A stretch of DNA of 7,565 bases from Bacteroidota bacterium (GTDB lineage: Bacteria; Bacteroidota; Ignavibacteria; UBA10030; UBA6906). The notes beneath the pieces are model-generated. The model was not told where the DNA came from. It searched no databases and saw only the letters and a list, made by a program, of their open reading frames with translations. A program made the translations under genes and the position numbers. The stretch spans positions 1-7,565 of the forward strand of contig JAGDMJ010000149.1 in the NCBI GenBank assembly GCA_017860555.1. Reading direction: 5' to 3'. Shown here piece by piece: positions 1 through 6,524 of this stretch (positions within the stretch are counted from its first letter, which is position 1; each line of letters starts with the position of its first letter).

Positions 1-1
1 C

Positions 2-625
2 CCGATGCATTACACCCTGGATGGTTCAGAGCCCACCGCACGATCCACAGTCTACAACGGGCCGTTCGTCACAGATCGATCTCTGGAAATCCGGGCCGTT
101 TCCGTCAGGGACGGCAAGTTGCTCAGCGCGCCGACAACACACCATGTGTATGTTCACAAGGCGGTGGCGAAACCGGTAACACTGAAGCGCCCGTTTCAAA
201 AGTATACCGGGGGTGGGAGGTTCGCGTTGACCAACGGTATTCGCGGGACCAGGACATACGGCGACGGCAACTGGCAGGGATTTGAGGAGAATGACTTCGA
301 TGCCACGATCGATCTCGGTGAAGTCGCTTCTCTCTCCCGGCTGACAGTGCGTTTTCTGCAAGACCATCACGGCTGGATCTTCGCGCCGACCGCCGTACAG
401 TATGAGGTATCGGAGGACGGCCAGCAATTTACGACAGTGGGCACGTTTTCGCTGCCGGCACCGGCAAAGGCCCAGGAACTCACGATCATTGAGCTAGCCA
501 GGCCTGTGGATATCCGGGCGCGGTATGTCAGGGTTTTTGCACGCAATCTCGGAACCTGTCCTCCGTGGCATGTCGGTGCCGGGGGGAAGGCCTGGCTGTT
601 TGTGGATGAGATCGAGGTGGAATAG
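2..625 (+). CDS. Secreted glycoside hydrolase, C-terminal part only (chitobiase-C-like plus discoidin-like tail)
   Basis: The reading frame is already open at base 2 and runs to a TAG at 623-625, so only the last 207 residues are present and the true start lies upstream; the ATG at 5 is internal. The first ~50 residues begin with HYTLDGSEPT and match the chitobiase/beta-hexosaminidase C-terminal fold (CHB_HEX_C type) seen at the ends of many secreted glycosidases. A discoidin/F5-8C-like beta-sandwich follows, with WQGFEENDFDATIDLG and an end containing CPPWHVGAGGKAWLFVDEI. The fucosidase at 2212-4473 ends with the same two modules in the same order, so the lost catalytic domain was probably also a glycosidase. 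From family knowledge, GH20 beta-N-acetylhexosaminidase and GH29 fucosidase are the likeliest, but nothing in the window decides between them. The tail probably binds glycan or stabilises the enzyme. Confidence is high for a glycosidase tail and low for the exact family. Confidence 0.8.
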   Translation, partial: PMHYTLDGSEPTARSTVYNGPFVTDRSLEIRAVSVRDGKLLSAPTTHHVYVHKAVAKPVTLKRPFQKYTGGGRFALTNGIRGTRTYGDGNWQGFEENDFDATIDLGEVASLSRLTVRFLQDHHGWIFAPTAVQYEVSEDGQQFTTVGTFSLPAPAKAQELTIIELARPVDIRARYVRVFARNLGTCPPWHVGAGGKAWLFVDEIEVE

Positions 626-643
626 AAATGGAGAAAACAAGAG

Positions 644-674
644 CAGACGTCAGATGTCCGACGTCTGATGTCTG
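644..674. repeat. 31-nt near-perfect palindrome with GACGTC/TGATGTC units
   Basis: Arms of 13 nt, CAGACGTCAGATG (644-656) and CGTCTGATGTCTG (662-674), pair around the loop TCCGA with eleven Watson-Crick pairs and two G-U wobbles. A nested, fully complementary pair CAGACGTC (644-651) and GACGTCTG (660-667) offers an alternative shorter hairpin. It lies 19 bases after the stop of the upstream hydrolase. No T-run follows, so it is not a typical intrinsic terminator. It may be an interspersed repeat, a 3'-end stabilising hairpin or a protein-binding site; the sequence alone does not decide. Confidence 0.7.
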
Positions 675-697
675 ATGTGATGTTTGTGCATCTCAAC

Positions 698-704
698 AGA
701 GGAG
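698..704 (+). promoter_or_regulatory. Ribosome binding site of the sugar porter gene
   Basis: AGAGGAG lies 11 bases before the ATG at 716. It favours 716 over the in-frame ATG at 668, which falls inside the palindrome at 644-674 and would add 16 residues (MSDVMFVHLNRGAIPP) that do not resemble a porter N-terminus. Confidence 0.65.
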
Positions 705-715
705 CAATTCCCCCC

Positions 716-2125
716 ATGACACCACGTGAAGCCCGAAACCTTCCTTACCTTTTCTTCGTCTGCCTTGTTTCAGCGCTTGGTGGTTTCCTCTTCGGATTTG
801 ATACGGCGGTGATATCCGGGACGGTTGGGTTTGTCAAGGCGCAATTCAGTCTCGACGCGCTGCAGGAAGGCTGGTTTGTTGCTGTTGCGCTGCTGGGTTG
901 CATCATCGGTGTGGGATTTTCCGGGATCCTGGCCGACAAGTTCGGCCGCAAGGCCACTCTTTTTCTCTCGGCAATCCTTTTTGCCGCATCGGCCATCGGG
1001 TGTACCGTTGCTCCGGAGCAGATCACGCTGATCCTCTCACGGCTCGTCGGTGGGCTGGGCATCGGGGTCGCCTCCATGCTGGCCCCTCTCTACATTTCTG
1101 AGATCTCGATCCCTCAATATCGTGGCCGCATGGTGACGCTGTACCAGTTCGCCATCACCGTCGGGATCCTTGCGGCGTATTATTCGAACTCCCTGCTTCT
1201 TTCCTGGTCTCAGAACCTCTCACCCGGGAGTGAGTTCTTGCACTGGATCCTGGTCAGTGAGGTCTGGCGCGGAATGTTCGGCGTCGGCGTCATTCCGGCC
1301 GTGCTTTTTTTCATCCTGCTTTTTTTCATTCCCCAGAGTCCCCGATGGTTGATGGCCCAGGGGTATCCGGACAAGGCCCGGGCAATCCTTGCAAGGGTGA
1401 CCAACGAAAACCAGGCGGCGCGAGAAGTGGAAGAGATCCAGTCGACGATGAAGGAGGAGACAGGGTCCGTGCGCCAGTTGTTCGAGCCCGGACTCCGCCG
1501 GGCGCTCTTCCTCGGCATCAGCGTCGCGGTCCTCTCGCAGCTTACCGGCATCAACGTCATTATCTACTACGGCCCAAGGATCTTCGCGGAAGCCGGCTTC
1601 AATCTGGGTGAATCGTTTGACAGCCAGGTCATCATCGGTATCATGAACGTTGTTGCGACCATCCTTGCGATCTGGAAGATCGATGCTTATGGAAGGAAGC
1701 CGCTTCTGCTGTCGGGCGTCATCGGCATGATGATCGCGCTGGTCTGCATAGGGGGTTTCTTCCTCGCCGGCTCGCATGGAAGTACTTTGCTGGTGGTCTT
1801 TATCCTTCTGTATGTGACCTTCTTTGCGTTCTCCTTCGGCAGCGTGACCTGGACGCTCCTGTCAGAGATCTATCCCACACATATCCGGGGGAGGGCGATG
1901 TCGATTGCCACGTTGTCCCTCTGGTGCGGCACGTTCGTCGTCGGGCAAGCCTTCCCCTGGCTTCTGGAAACCTTCGGTGGCTCAGGTGCTTTTTTTCTCT
2001 TTGCAGTCATGTGCGTGCCGGCGATCCTGATCGCTTGGAAGCTCCTTCCTGAGACGAAGGGAAAGACCCTCGAGGAAATCGAACGGTTCTGGCTGAAGAA
2101 GGCGCACGCGAAAGAAAACGCGTAG
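716..2125 (+). CDS. Sugar porter family MFS transporter (XylE/GalP-like, probable sugar:H+ symporter)
   Basis: This 469-residue inner-membrane protein has the usual length and the full motif series of the sugar porter family: GFDTAVISG in helix 1, DKFGRK after helix 2, RLVGGLGIGVASMLAPLYIS in helix 4, PQSPRWL before the central cytoplasmic loop, QLTGINVIIYYGP in helix 7, DAYGRK between helices 8 and 9, SEIYPTHIRGRA near helix 10, and PETKGKTLEEIE after helix 12. Asp29 aligns with the helix 1 aspartate that couples transport to protons in E. coli XylE, so proton symport is more likely than simple facilitation. Gln144, Gln275, Asn280 and Trp379 match XylE sugar-binding positions, while the first glutamine of its helix 7 QQ pair is Ser274 and the XylE Gln175 position is Ile151. 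The substrate therefore cannot be copied from XylE; galactose, glucose, xylose and fucose remain possible. Its place among glycosidases suggests uptake of a released monosaccharide. The start at 716 is chosen for AGAGGAG at 698-704. Confidence 0.93.
   Translation: MTPREARNLPYLFFVCLVSALGGFLFGFDTAVISGTVGFVKAQFSLDALQEGWFVAVALLGCIIGVGFSGILADKFGRKATLFLSAILFAASAIGCTVAPEQITLILSRLVGGLGIGVASMLAPLYISEISIPQYRGRMVTLYQFAITVGILAAYYSNSLLLSWSQNLSPGSEFLHWILVSEVWRGMFGVGVIPAVLFFILLFFIPQSPRWLMAQGYPDKARAILARVTNENQAAREVEEIQSTMKEETGSVRQLFEPGLRRALFLGISVAVLSQLTGINVIIYYGPRIFAEAGFNLGESFDSQVIIGIMNVVATILAIWKIDAYGRKPLLLSGVIGMMIALVCIGGFFLAGSHGSTLLVVFILLYVTFFAFSFGSVTWTLLSEIYPTHIRGRAMSIATLSLWCGTFVVGQAFPWLLETFGGSGAFFLFAVMCVPAILIAWKLLPETKGKTLEEIERFWLKKAHAKENA
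1302..1329 (+). repeat. Two direct copies of TGCTTTTTTTCAT inside the porter gene
   Basis: The 13-base word occurs at 1302-1314 and 1317-1329, each with a run of seven T. The period is 15 bases, exactly five codons, and the pair encodes the FF-rich part of a transmembrane helix (LFFILLFFIP). An 11-base form of the word, TGCTTTTTTTC, recurs at 1987-1997 near the 3' end. Phenylalanine-rich helices make T-runs likely by chance, so function is doubtful, but the runs are possible slippage sites. Confidence 0.6.
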
Positions 2126-2211
2126 ATGGCTCCTCATTCAATGTCACGCGATGGATGAGCACGAGGGGACAAGCAGCGCCCTGAAATAGATATCAACCAA
2201 AACGGTCTACC

Positions 2212-4473
2212 ATGAAACGGACAGTCATGCGGGTCGTTGCACTGACCCTCTGCACAGTTGTTATTCCCCTGACTCCCGCAGGTTACAGTCAGGAACTCTC
2301 CGGGAACGGGATGGCTCGCAACATCGTGGTCATCGCCCCGGGAGAGCCGATGGAGGAAGTGGTCCGCAAGGCGGCGCACGTGGTTCCTTCGCCCCGTCAG
2401 ATGGCTTGGCAGGAGATGGAGTTCATCGCGTTCGTTCATTTCGGGACGAACACGTTTACCGACCGTGAGTGGGGGCAAGGAACGGAGAGTCCGGCGGTGT
2501 TCAATCCCTTCGATTTTGACGCCAGGCAGTGGGTGAGGGTGATAAGGAATGCAGGGATGAAAATGGTGATCATTACCGCGAAGCATCATGATGGCCTCTG
2601 CCTCTGGCCAAGCGCGTATACGGATCATAGCATAAAGAACAGTCCCTGGCGGGGCGGCAAAGGGGATGTCGTCGGGGAGGTCGCATCGGCATGCAGGGAA
2701 TATGGCTTGAAATTCGGCGTCTATCTTTCACCCTGGGACAGGCATGAGCAGAGTTACGGTGATTCACCCAGATATAACGAGCATTTCCGCAACCAGCTCC
2801 GGGAATTGCTCACACACTATGGCGAAGTCTCGGAGGTTTGGTTCGACGGCGCCAACGGAGAAGGACCGAATGGGAAGAAACAGGTCTACGATTGGCCTTC
2901 CTACTACGCGCTGATCCGGGACCTGCAACCGAAGGCCGTTATCGCGGTCATGGGGCCAGACGTCCGGTGGGTCGGCACGGAATCGGGATACGGACGAGAG
3001 ACCGAGTGGAGTGTCGTTCCCGACGTCGTGCAGGACCTTGATGCCGTCGCGGCTGGATCTCAGCAGAACCCGGTGGATGGTGCTTTTGTGCCGGGCGACA
3101 TGATGGCCAACGACCTTGGGAGCAGGAAAAAGATCGAAAAGGCCAGAGCGCTTGTCTGGTATCCGTCGGAGACGGATGTGTCGATCCGGCCCGGGTGGTT
3201 CTACCACGCCGATCAGGATACTCGCGTCAAGACCCCGGAGAAGCTTGTGGACATCTACTACAGTTCCGTCGGCAGGAACAGCGTTCTTCTGCTAAACATC
3301 CCTCCCGACAGACGGGGCCGGATCCACGACAGTGATATCAAGAGCCTCACGGGAATGCGGACGATCCTCGACCAGACATTTGCGGTGAACCTTGCTTTCG
3401 GTGCGGCCGTCAGGGCATCGAATGAGCGTGCGCGCCACTCCGCCACCTATGCGGTCGATAACGACAACGGCACCTATTGGACCACCGCCGATGGAGTCGC
3501 ATCCGCTACCCTGGAGTATTCACTCCCTGCACGAACGACATTTGACCGGGCGTTGCTGCAGGAGTATATCCGGGTTGGCCAGCGCGTGGAGCGTTTTCAC
3601 ATCGATCTCTGGGATGGCGTGCGGTGGAACCAGATAGTCCAGGGTACAACGATAGGCTACAAGCGGCTTCTCCGGTTTCCCGCCGTAACCGGGGAAAAAA
3701 TCCGGCTGGTAATAGATGAATCACGAACGAGTCCCACCCTCTCTACCTTTGGACTGTACAAAGCGCCACCGCGCGTGCAGGTCCAACCGAACGGGGGACG
3801 CTTTGAGAAGTCGGTGACCGTCCGGCTTTCCTCCGATGTCCCCGGTGTGGCAATACACTACACGTTGGATGGCACGCGGCCAACGCTCCAAGCGCCGCGA
3901 TACGTTTCGCCGATTGTCCTGGACTACTCGGCCACGGTCACGGCTCTGGCCGCCGTGGGAGGCGAACCGTGCATAGAGGCGACTGAAGCTCGGTTCACGC
4001 GCTGCAAGAGCGTCAAGAACATAGTCGTGGACAAATCGTACAGCCCGAAGTACCAGGGACATGGGGTTGTGACACTGACAGACGGTTTCCGCGCAACGAC
4101 AGATTTCAATGACCGTGCATGGCTTGGCTTCGAGTCGAATGATATGACAGCGACACTTGATCTGGGGAAAAAGCAGCGTCTCAGCACGATCACCGCCGGC
4201 TTCCTCCAGCAGCAAGGCTCATGGATCTTTCTCCCTTCTCAGGTGGCAGTGTCCCTCTCAGTGGACGGCAAGAAGTGGAGCACGGCACTCGAGACCGCCT
4301 GCCCCGTGGAACGGACGGAAGAGGTTCTTGTCAGGGATTTCTCGTTCCCGGTGAAGGAGACCGACGCCAGGTATATCAAAGTCGTCGCGCGGAATGTGGG
4401 GGTTTGTCCGCCATGGCATTCGGGGGCCGGGGACAAGGCATGGCTGTTCGTGGATGAAATCATTGTGCAATGA
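2212..4473 (+). CDS. Secreted GH29 alpha-L-fucosidase (GH29-B-like) with F5/8C and chitobiase-C-like tail domains
   Basis: This 753-residue enzyme should hydrolyse terminal alpha-L-fucose outside the cytoplasm. Residues 1-26 form a signal peptide (basic MKRTVMR, hydrophobic stretch, likely cut after GYS). The GH29 barrel spans about 55-380. It shows PSPRQMAWQE, FVHFGTNTFTDREWG (His76), AKHHDGLCLWPS (His125, His126) and EVWFDGANGEGPNGK, in which Asp212 fits the catalytic nucleophile. Glu257 in RWVGTESG lies 45 residues later and fits the acid/base of the GH29-B group, which usually acts on alpha-1,3/1,4 fucose of Lewis-type structures. A first F5/8C-like domain runs about 393-515, a chitobiase-C-like segment (IHYTLDG at 548-554) about 520-605, and a second discoidin-like domain to the end. 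The last two match the tail of the gene ending at 625. No Shine-Dalgarno precedes the ATG at 2212; the signal peptide supports this start. The 86-base gap after the porter shows no terminator, so read-through from the porter is possible. Confidence 0.94.
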   Translation: MKRTVMRVVALTLCTVVIPLTPAGYSQELSGNGMARNIVVIAPGEPMEEVVRKAAHVVPSPRQMAWQEMEFIAFVHFGTNTFTDREWGQGTESPAVFNPFDFDARQWVRVIRNAGMKMVIITAKHHDGLCLWPSAYTDHSIKNSPWRGGKGDVVGEVASACREYGLKFGVYLSPWDRHEQSYGDSPRYNEHFRNQLRELLTHYGEVSEVWFDGANGEGPNGKKQVYDWPSYYALIRDLQPKAVIAVMGPDVRWVGTESGYGRETEWSVVPDVVQDLDAVAAGSQQNPVDGAFVPGDMMANDLGSRKKIEKARALVWYPSETDVSIRPGWFYHADQDTRVKTPEKLVDIYYSSVGRNSVLLLNIPPDRRGRIHDSDIKSLTGMRTILDQTFAVNLAFGAAVRASNERARHSATYAVDNDNGTYWTTADGVASATLEYSLPARTTFDRALLQEYIRVGQRVERFHIDLWDGVRWNQIVQGTTIGYKRLLRFPAVTGEKIRLVIDESRTSPTLSTFGLYKAPPRVQVQPNGGRFEKSVTVRLSSDVPGVAIHYTLDGTRPTLQAPRYVSPIVLDYSATVTALAAVGGEPCIEATEARFTRCKSVKNIVVDKSYSPKYQGHGVVTLTDGFRATTDFNDRAWLGFESNDMTATLDLGKKQRLSTITAGFLQQQGSWIFLPSQVAVSLSVDGKKWSTALETACPVERTEEVLVRDFSFPVKETDARYIKVVARNVGVCPPWHSGAGDKAWLFVDEIIVQ

Positions 4474-4476
4474 ACT

Positions 4477-6468
4477 ATGGTGTCTCAACGGCATAGGAAA
4501 GACGCCTCCCAACGGGGCCCTTCGCCTGTCAGGTCATCCCGGAAGCGACGGTTCTACCTGCTTGCCCTTCCGTACATCGCTGCCTTCGGGCTGCTCTGGG
4601 CCATGAATCTCGCACTTCCTTCCTTTGATCCATCCCTGTACATCCCCTTCACGCAAGACATTCAGATGGACGGCATCACCTACAGGGAGATCAATCGAAA
4701 ATACCTGGAGCCATTCTTCCCCGCGGGATCGCCGATGGTCCCGGAGTTGAAGAATTCCCTCTTTCGGCCGGTGAAGGCCCCGAACACACTGCGCGTTCTC
4801 TGTCTCGGCGAGTCCTCCATGTTCGGAGTGCCGTTCGCGTTTGCAGCCACCATTCCGTCTCTTGTGCGGAAGCAACTGCGGCATCTCTATCCCGACCTGG
4901 ACGTGGAAGTGATCAATCTTGGCGCATCGGCCATCAATACGAACGTCATACGGGAGATGGTTCCTCAGTATCTCTCGCTTGAGCCGGACCTTGTGCTTGT
5001 CTACTCCGGACACAACGAATTCTACGGCCCCGAAGGCATCGGGGCCTCCTGGGTCGAGCGGCAAGTGCCGGCCCTTACGCCTTGGAAGTACCGTCTGCGG
5101 CGTCTCCCGCTTGTGTCCTGGTTGCAACGCTGGATCGGAAGGGTCAGCAGCGGGCAGGACGACGGTGAAGGGAATCTCATGCGTCAGGTCTCAGGCGGGG
5201 CGCAGGTTGCCCTGGAAAGTCCTGAGGCCCTGCGCATCTTCGACCAGTTCCGGAGGAATCTCCATGATATCGTGCACGGCATCCGCGAGCAGGGCATCCC
5301 GGTCATTGTCGGGGAGATCAGTTCCAATCTGATGTTCCCGCCCTTTGCCCCGCGCCCCCCGATGAATCCTGGTCAGTTGCCATCGGCCGTGACGTCGGGC
5401 CGGTATGCGGTGGCTGAGTCCCTGCTGACCGGGGGATTGAGCGCGGATTCCGCGAGCGCCTATTATCTCTACTGGCGGGGGCGTCTCTGCCTGGCGCAGG
5501 GTGACAGCGGCGCGGCTGCCCGATTTCTTGAGCGCGCTCGGGATCACGATCTTCTGAAGTTCCGCGCTCCGGGACGGATCAACGAGATCATTCATCAGGT
5601 CGGACACGATGAATCAGTTCCTGTCCTTCCGATCGACTCCCTCTTGCGTGCCGCGTCCCCGCGCGGGATCACTGACTCAACGTTCTTCAGTGAGCATCTG
5701 CATCCTACGTTCCTCGGCTACGACCAGATCGCCAGGATGTTTGTGAGAGCAATCGTGGATTGGGGTTTTGTACACCCTTCCCGTCCGGCGGCGGCTTCAC
5801 TGCTGCCATTCCAACCTGACAGTCTTAGCGTTCCCTGGCTCGACCTGGGTTTTGGCGCTCTGGGACTGCGCACCCTCACGTCCCGGTGGCCGTTCACGGA
5901 AATGCCGCGCCGTCGAGATGTCCTCGATAGCTGTGCCGACTGGGAATTGAACATAGCCAGGAACGTGTATGCGAGAAAGGTCGGATGGACCGATGCCTGT
6001 CTTCAGTACGCCAAAGAAGCTCAGCTGCACCAGAGGCCATGGGGCACAGTGACCGCGCTGTCTGCTCTCGTTGAAGAATATCCTCAGAGGTATTTCTTGC
6101 GGTACGGTCTCGCTGCTGCGTATGAGACAGTGGGTAAAACAAACGATGCGATCGCGCAGTATCGACGCGGCATCGCCCTCAGGCCCGGCCTCGCCCAGCC
6201 CGCGGTGGACTTCGCTTCCTTGCTCATCGACGAAGGTCAGTATGATGAAGCGGAGCGCCTGTTGCAGTCGCTTCTTGCCGCTCCCGCTAGCGAAGGCGCT
6301 TCGACCGAGTTTCGCGCGATGGCGCTCTACGGACTCGCGGTCATCGAGGCTAATCGCGACAGCATTCCCTCAGCTCTTCAGCTTGTCGAGGAATCGTTGC
6401 GTCTGGCACCCGGGTATCAAGCCGCACTCTCTTTGAAGTCACAGATCCTGGGCAATACCCGGCGTTGA
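4477..6468 (+). CDS. Membrane-anchored SGNH/GDSL-like hydrolase with TPR repeats, substrate unknown
   Basis: This 663-residue protein begins with a basic stretch (MVSQRHRK to KRR) and one transmembrane helix (about 26-46, YLLALPYIAAFGLLW), which suggests an N-terminal anchor with the rest outside the inner membrane. The SGNH blocks are visible: LCLGESSMFG with Ser113 as nucleophile, NLGASAINTN with Gly149, YSGHNEFYG with Gly178 and Asn180, and SEHLHPTFLGY with His409. The block V acid is Glu406 where Asp is usual. Between blocks III and V sits a helical TPR-like insertion (about 306-357, with YLYWRGRLCLAQGDSGAAA). About three TPRs follow at 539-655 (YGLAAAYETVGKTNDAIAQY and on). From family knowledge, such proteins act as esterases, deacetylases or O-acyl transferases, with TPRs for protein contacts; the true reaction is not known. 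The gene starts 3 bases after the fucosidase stop without its own Shine-Dalgarno, so translational coupling is likely. Removal or transfer of acetyl groups on the glycan, or part of an envelope-polysaccharide machine, are both possible. Confidence 0.85.
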   Translation: MVSQRHRKDASQRGPSPVRSSRKRRFYLLALPYIAAFGLLWAMNLALPSFDPSLYIPFTQDIQMDGITYREINRKYLEPFFPAGSPMVPELKNSLFRPVKAPNTLRVLCLGESSMFGVPFAFAATIPSLVRKQLRHLYPDLDVEVINLGASAINTNVIREMVPQYLSLEPDLVLVYSGHNEFYGPEGIGASWVERQVPALTPWKYRLRRLPLVSWLQRWIGRVSSGQDDGEGNLMRQVSGGAQVALESPEALRIFDQFRRNLHDIVHGIREQGIPVIVGEISSNLMFPPFAPRPPMNPGQLPSAVTSGRYAVAESLLTGGLSADSASAYYLYWRGRLCLAQGDSGAAARFLERARDHDLLKFRAPGRINEIIHQVGHDESVPVLPIDSLLRAASPRGITDSTFFSEHLHPTFLGYDQIARMFVRAIVDWGFVHPSRPAAASLLPFQPDSLSVPWLDLGFGALGLRTLTSRWPFTEMPRRRDVLDSCADWELNIARNVYARKVGWTDACLQYAKEAQLHQRPWGTVTALSALVEEYPQRYFLRYGLAAAYETVGKTNDAIAQYRRGIALRPGLAQPAVDFASLLIDEGQYDEAERLLQSLLAAPASEGASTEFRAMALYGLAVIEANRDSIPSALQLVEESLRLAPGYQAALSLKSQILGNTRR

Positions 6469-6474
6469 ACAACT

Positions 6475-6484
6475 CCCGGCCGGG
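6475..6484. repeat. 10-bp perfect palindrome between the SGNH and galactosidase genes
   Basis: CCCGGCCGGG begins 6 bases after the SGNH stop codon, in a 56-base gap that also holds a GC-rich stretch (6485-6497) and then CCAAGTTCTTTTC. Several weak GC-rich hairpins can be drawn there, but none is directly followed by a clear T-run, so I do not call a terminator. The remaining sequence to 6524 shows only the ribosome binding site. Confidence 0.35.
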
Positions 6485-6513
6485 TACGGCTCGGGCCGAT
6501 CCAAGTTCTTTTC

Positions 6514-6518
6514 AAAGG
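6514..6518 (+). promoter_or_regulatory. Ribosome binding site of the beta-galactosidase gene
   Basis: AAAGG ends 6 bases before the ATG at 6525. Together with the signal peptide that begins there, it fixes the start. It is a weak but well-placed match. Confidence 0.5.
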
Positions 6519-6524
6519 TCGATC

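Noticed and set aside
5..625. A small complete 206-residue protein starting at base 5
   Set aside because: The frame is open before this ATG, the ATG lies within the HYTLDG domain motif, and the product is clearly the tail of a larger secreted enzyme.
644..674. Intrinsic terminator of the upstream hydrolase gene
   Set aside because: The hairpin is good but the bases after it (ATGTGATGTTTGTG) have no U-tract, so Rho-independent termination is not supported.
644..682. CRISPR-like repeat cluster from repeated TGATGTC words
   Set aside because: The units are short, overlapping and irregular, with no spacers of regular length and no cas genes nearby.
668..715. Earlier in-frame ATG for the porter, adding 16 residues
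   Set aside because: The ATG lies within the palindrome, has no ribosome binding site, and the added residues do not fit the family N-terminus; AGAGGAG supports 716.
1220..1777. Minus-strand open frame of 185 codons inside the porter gene
   Set aside because: It is fully antisense to a gene with complete family motifs, its product is rich in Arg, Asp and His with no recognisable domain, and it has no supported start. It is a by-product of the GC-rich codon pattern.
4534..5127. Minus-strand open frame of 197 codons inside the SGNH gene
   Set aside because: It is antisense to the SGNH catalytic blocks, its product shows no domain, and it has the same shadow character as the other antisense frames (for example 2134-2628 and 3721-4215).
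6475..6520. Terminator between the SGNH and galactosidase genes
   Set aside because: Only weak alternative GC hairpins are present and the TTCTTTTC stretch is not directly adjacent to a stable stem.
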